A stretch of 5,649 nt of DNA, taken from Neisseriaceae bacterium (GTDB lineage Bacteria > Pseudomonadota > Gammaproteobacteria > Burkholderiales > Neisseriaceae). The position numbers were made by a program, and so were the translations under genes. The notes below the pieces were generated by a model. It saw nothing but the letters and a program-made list of their open reading frames with translations, had not been told where the DNA came from and did not search any database. The DNA is taken from contig JAFSQZ010000072.1 in the NCBI GenBank assembly GCA_017446355.1, forward strand, positions 1-5,649. The letters are read 5' to 3'. Below, piece by piece: positions 4,527 through 5,649 of this stretch. The first letter of the stretch is position 1. The number at the start of each line of letters is the position of its first letter.

Positions 4527-4538
4527 TTCAGGCAGCCT
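4527..4538 (-). other. Simonsiella-type DNA uptake sequence
   Basis: The minus strand reads AGGCTGCCTGAA, a perfect 12-mer. On the plus strand the Kingella-type version is imperfect (AGGCAGCCTAAA), so this copy favours the Simonsiella dialect. Confidence 0.6.
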
Positions 4539-4578
4539 AAAACCTTAAACTCAACTAATTTTTTAGTTTAAGGTTTTT
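4539..4578 (+). promoter_or_regulatory. Terminator-like leader hairpin containing the ribosome binding site of the polyvalent-protein gene
   Basis: AAAACCTTAAACT (4539-4551) pairs with AGTTTAAGGTTTT (4565-4577), a perfect 13-bp stem with a 13-nt loop, ending in a T-run 4 nt before the ATG. The only Shine-Dalgarno candidate, AAGG at 4570-4573, lies in the 3' arm, so the folded form would both favour termination and hide the start. It resembles the hairpin at 400-448 in sequence and placement. Confidence 0.65.
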
Positions 4579-4581
4579 ATT

Positions 4582-5649
4582 ATGTCAATAGAGTTAAACA
4601 TTACCTACAAACGCGGACAATACCGCATCTTAAAAAACGGCAAAACCCTACAATACGCAAGCGATTACGGCTATATCCTACACACCAAAGGGCGCGACAA
4701 CGAACCAATCAACTGCTATTGTGGACTATTCACAGGCGAAAAAACCGCATACATCATCAATCAATACATCAATGGCGTATTCAATGAACACAAAATAATG
4801 CTTTACTTTCACGACATAGAACAAGCAAAACGCGCCTACAAACTCACCACCAAAAAAGAACCTGAAAGCATTTACACCGTAACCAAGCAACAACTTGAAC
4901 ACTGGCTAAAATACGGCAACAAACGCAAACCCGTTACCGAACAATCCTTTATTTTTGACATAGACAACCAAACCACACAAACCGCATTTGACGGCGTAGA
5001 TTGGACGAACGAAAACCAAACCGCAGCGCAAATTATTTACGGCTGGCGTAAAGAAGACACAAATGGCGAATTAACCGAACCTTGCACGTTAGATGCCATT
5101 ATTCACGATGAACTGGAAGACGGCGCGGAAATTGACGAAACCGCCATTTTTGACGCGTTAGCCGTAGAAAACAAACGCCTAGAACGCACCGCGATATTAC
5201 TGGGCAAATCACTTAACCGCACATCAAGCGCGTTAAAAGTTGTAGAGAACGGCATTCACGTATCAAAACCAATGCGCAAAAACGGCGTAACCAATATTGC
5301 CATTATTTACGAACTCACAGACGGACAAACCGTATCTGTTTTATTCCACAATCCTGACACCACACCGAACAAGCTAAAACCTGACGATATGATGATTGCG
5401 TGGCGTTGGCTATTAAACCGCAAAGACATCACAATCGTTGTTGCCAAAGAAAAAGGGCAAGACTTGCCTATTCAAACCATTGCACGCCGTGTAATGGCAT
5501 TGGTAGACAAAAACACAGCACGCTTTGCCAAAGCAAACGCGAAAAAAGCAGAAGAAACCAATTTAATCAAACAATTAGAAGAAGAAAACGCAAAACTAGA
5601 AAAACGCCTTGAATATTTAAATAAACTGGCAGAAGAACGAGAAAACAGC
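4582..5649 (+). CDS. Long-form polyvalent phage protein with InPase-like and DarA-N-like domains (partial)
   Basis: The first 356 residues of a gene that runs off the right edge. Residues about 13-125 resemble the InPase-like domain of phage 'polyvalent proteins'. The resemblance covers YASDYGYILHTKG (25-37), a strand-rich middle, NEHKIMLYF (68-76), an EQAKRAY helix and a final EHWLKYGNKRKPV. The acidic cluster expected after DYGYI is degenerate here (DNEPINCYCG), so pyrophosphatase-type chemistry is doubtful. Residues about 140-320 resemble the DarA N-terminal domain, including DDMMIAWRWLLNRKDITIVVA and a helix with ARRVMALVDKNTARFAKAN. A Lys/Glu coiled coil starts near 325. Such proteins are injected with phage DNA and counter host restriction; DarA of P1 protects against type I enzymes. 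Domain names are from memory. Residues 140-268 are identical to the left-hand gene. Confidence 0.75.
   Translation, partial: MSIELNITYKRGQYRILKNGKTLQYASDYGYILHTKGRDNEPINCYCGLFTGEKTAYIINQYINGVFNEHKIMLYFHDIEQAKRAYKLTTKKEPESIYTVTKQQLEHWLKYGNKRKPVTEQSFIFDIDNQTTQTAFDGVDWTNENQTAAQIIYGWRKEDTNGELTEPCTLDAIIHDELEDGAEIDETAIFDALAVENKRLERTAILLGKSLNRTSSALKVVENGIHVSKPMRKNGVTNIAIIYELTDGQTVSVLFHNPDTTPNKLKPDDMMIAWRWLLNRKDITIVVAKEKGQDLPIQTIARRVMALVDKNTARFAKANAKKAEETNLIKQLEEENAKLEKRLEYLNKLAEERENS
4999..5386. repeat. Long inverted repeat, right arm (partner 1-388)
   Basis: Reverse complement of 1-388 with 10 synonymous mismatches and no gaps; 5266-5386 is identical to its partner. It lies within the DarA-N-like domain of the polyvalent gene. 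The homology begins sharply at codon 140; upstream codons 1-139 have no counterpart at the left end. The two arms flank 4,610 bp. Confidence 0.95.

Noticed and set aside
5400..5612. Plus-strand 70-codon frame rich in Arg/His/Cys
   Set aside because: Out-of-frame shadow inside the polyvalent-protein gene, whose continuous frame and domain match are clear.
1..5649. CRISPR array, tRNA or rRNA genes, transposase or insertion sequence ends
   Set aside because: No regularly spaced short repeats, no cloverleaf-like stretch and no transposase motif are visible. The only long repeat is the gene-internal inverted repeat, which lacks transposon-type ends.

Overview
The window reads as part of a prophage or phage genome from an oral member of the Neisseriaceae. 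The taxonomic clue is the DNA uptake sequence. Four intergenic or genic sites carry TTCAGGCAGCCT, the complement of the Simonsiella-type AGGCTGCCTGAA. Three of them also read as the Kingella-type AGGCAGCCTGAA on the other strand, because the site is palindromic. Base composition is AT-rich (roughly 40% GC by eye), which fits Simonsiella-like hosts or AT-rich phage DNA in Kingella. No host core gene is present, so the genus is an inference.

Layout from left to right. (1) Positions 1-394, minus strand: 5' end of a gene for a DarA-N-like 'polyvalent' phage protein, running off the window. (2) Positions 512-1199, minus strand: a toxin-first type II toxin-antitoxin pair (RelE/HigB-family toxin, XRE antitoxin) with a dyad operator upstream. 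(3) Positions 1349-3131, plus strand: a tight operon of a permuted papain-fold (NlpC/P60-like) protein, a GH19 endolysin, a small unknown protein and a RusA-type Holliday junction resolvase. (4) Positions 3120-3760, minus strand: a hicA-hicB toxin-antitoxin module with a consensus promoter overlapped by a dyad. It sits convergently inside the otherwise plus-strand phage block. (5) Positions 3857-4340, plus strand: Rz (i-spanin) and out-of-frame overlapping Rz1 (o-spanin lipoprotein), closed by a 12-bp-stem terminator. (6) Positions 4390-4581: a leader with a 9-codon ORF, a repeated small-hairpin motif and a terminator-like hairpin. (7) Positions 4582-5649, plus strand: a large polyvalent-protein gene (InPase-like domain, DarA-N-like domain, coiled coil), running off the right edge.

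The most striking structure is a long inverted repeat. Bases 1-388 are the reverse complement of 4999-5386 with 10 mismatches and no gaps, and every mismatch is synonymous. The left gene therefore encodes the same DarA-N-like domain as the right one, but starts directly at that domain and lacks the 139-residue InPase-like N-terminus. The two copies point outward from a 4.6-kb core holding the lysis genes, rusA and both toxin-antitoxin modules. Homologous recombination between them would invert the core and exchange the promoters, leaders and N-termini of the two genes.

A second pattern is a shared leader design at three gene starts (the left DarA-N-like gene, the papain-fold gene at 1349 and the right polyvalent gene). 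Each has a CCTGAAA(A)CAGGAAC mini-hairpin followed by a long terminator-like hairpin just before the start codon. In the two DarA-N-like genes the Shine-Dalgarno lies inside the 3' arm of that hairpin. This suggests common control by attenuation, antitermination or translational masking. No holin, integrase, packaging or structural gene is visible in the window.
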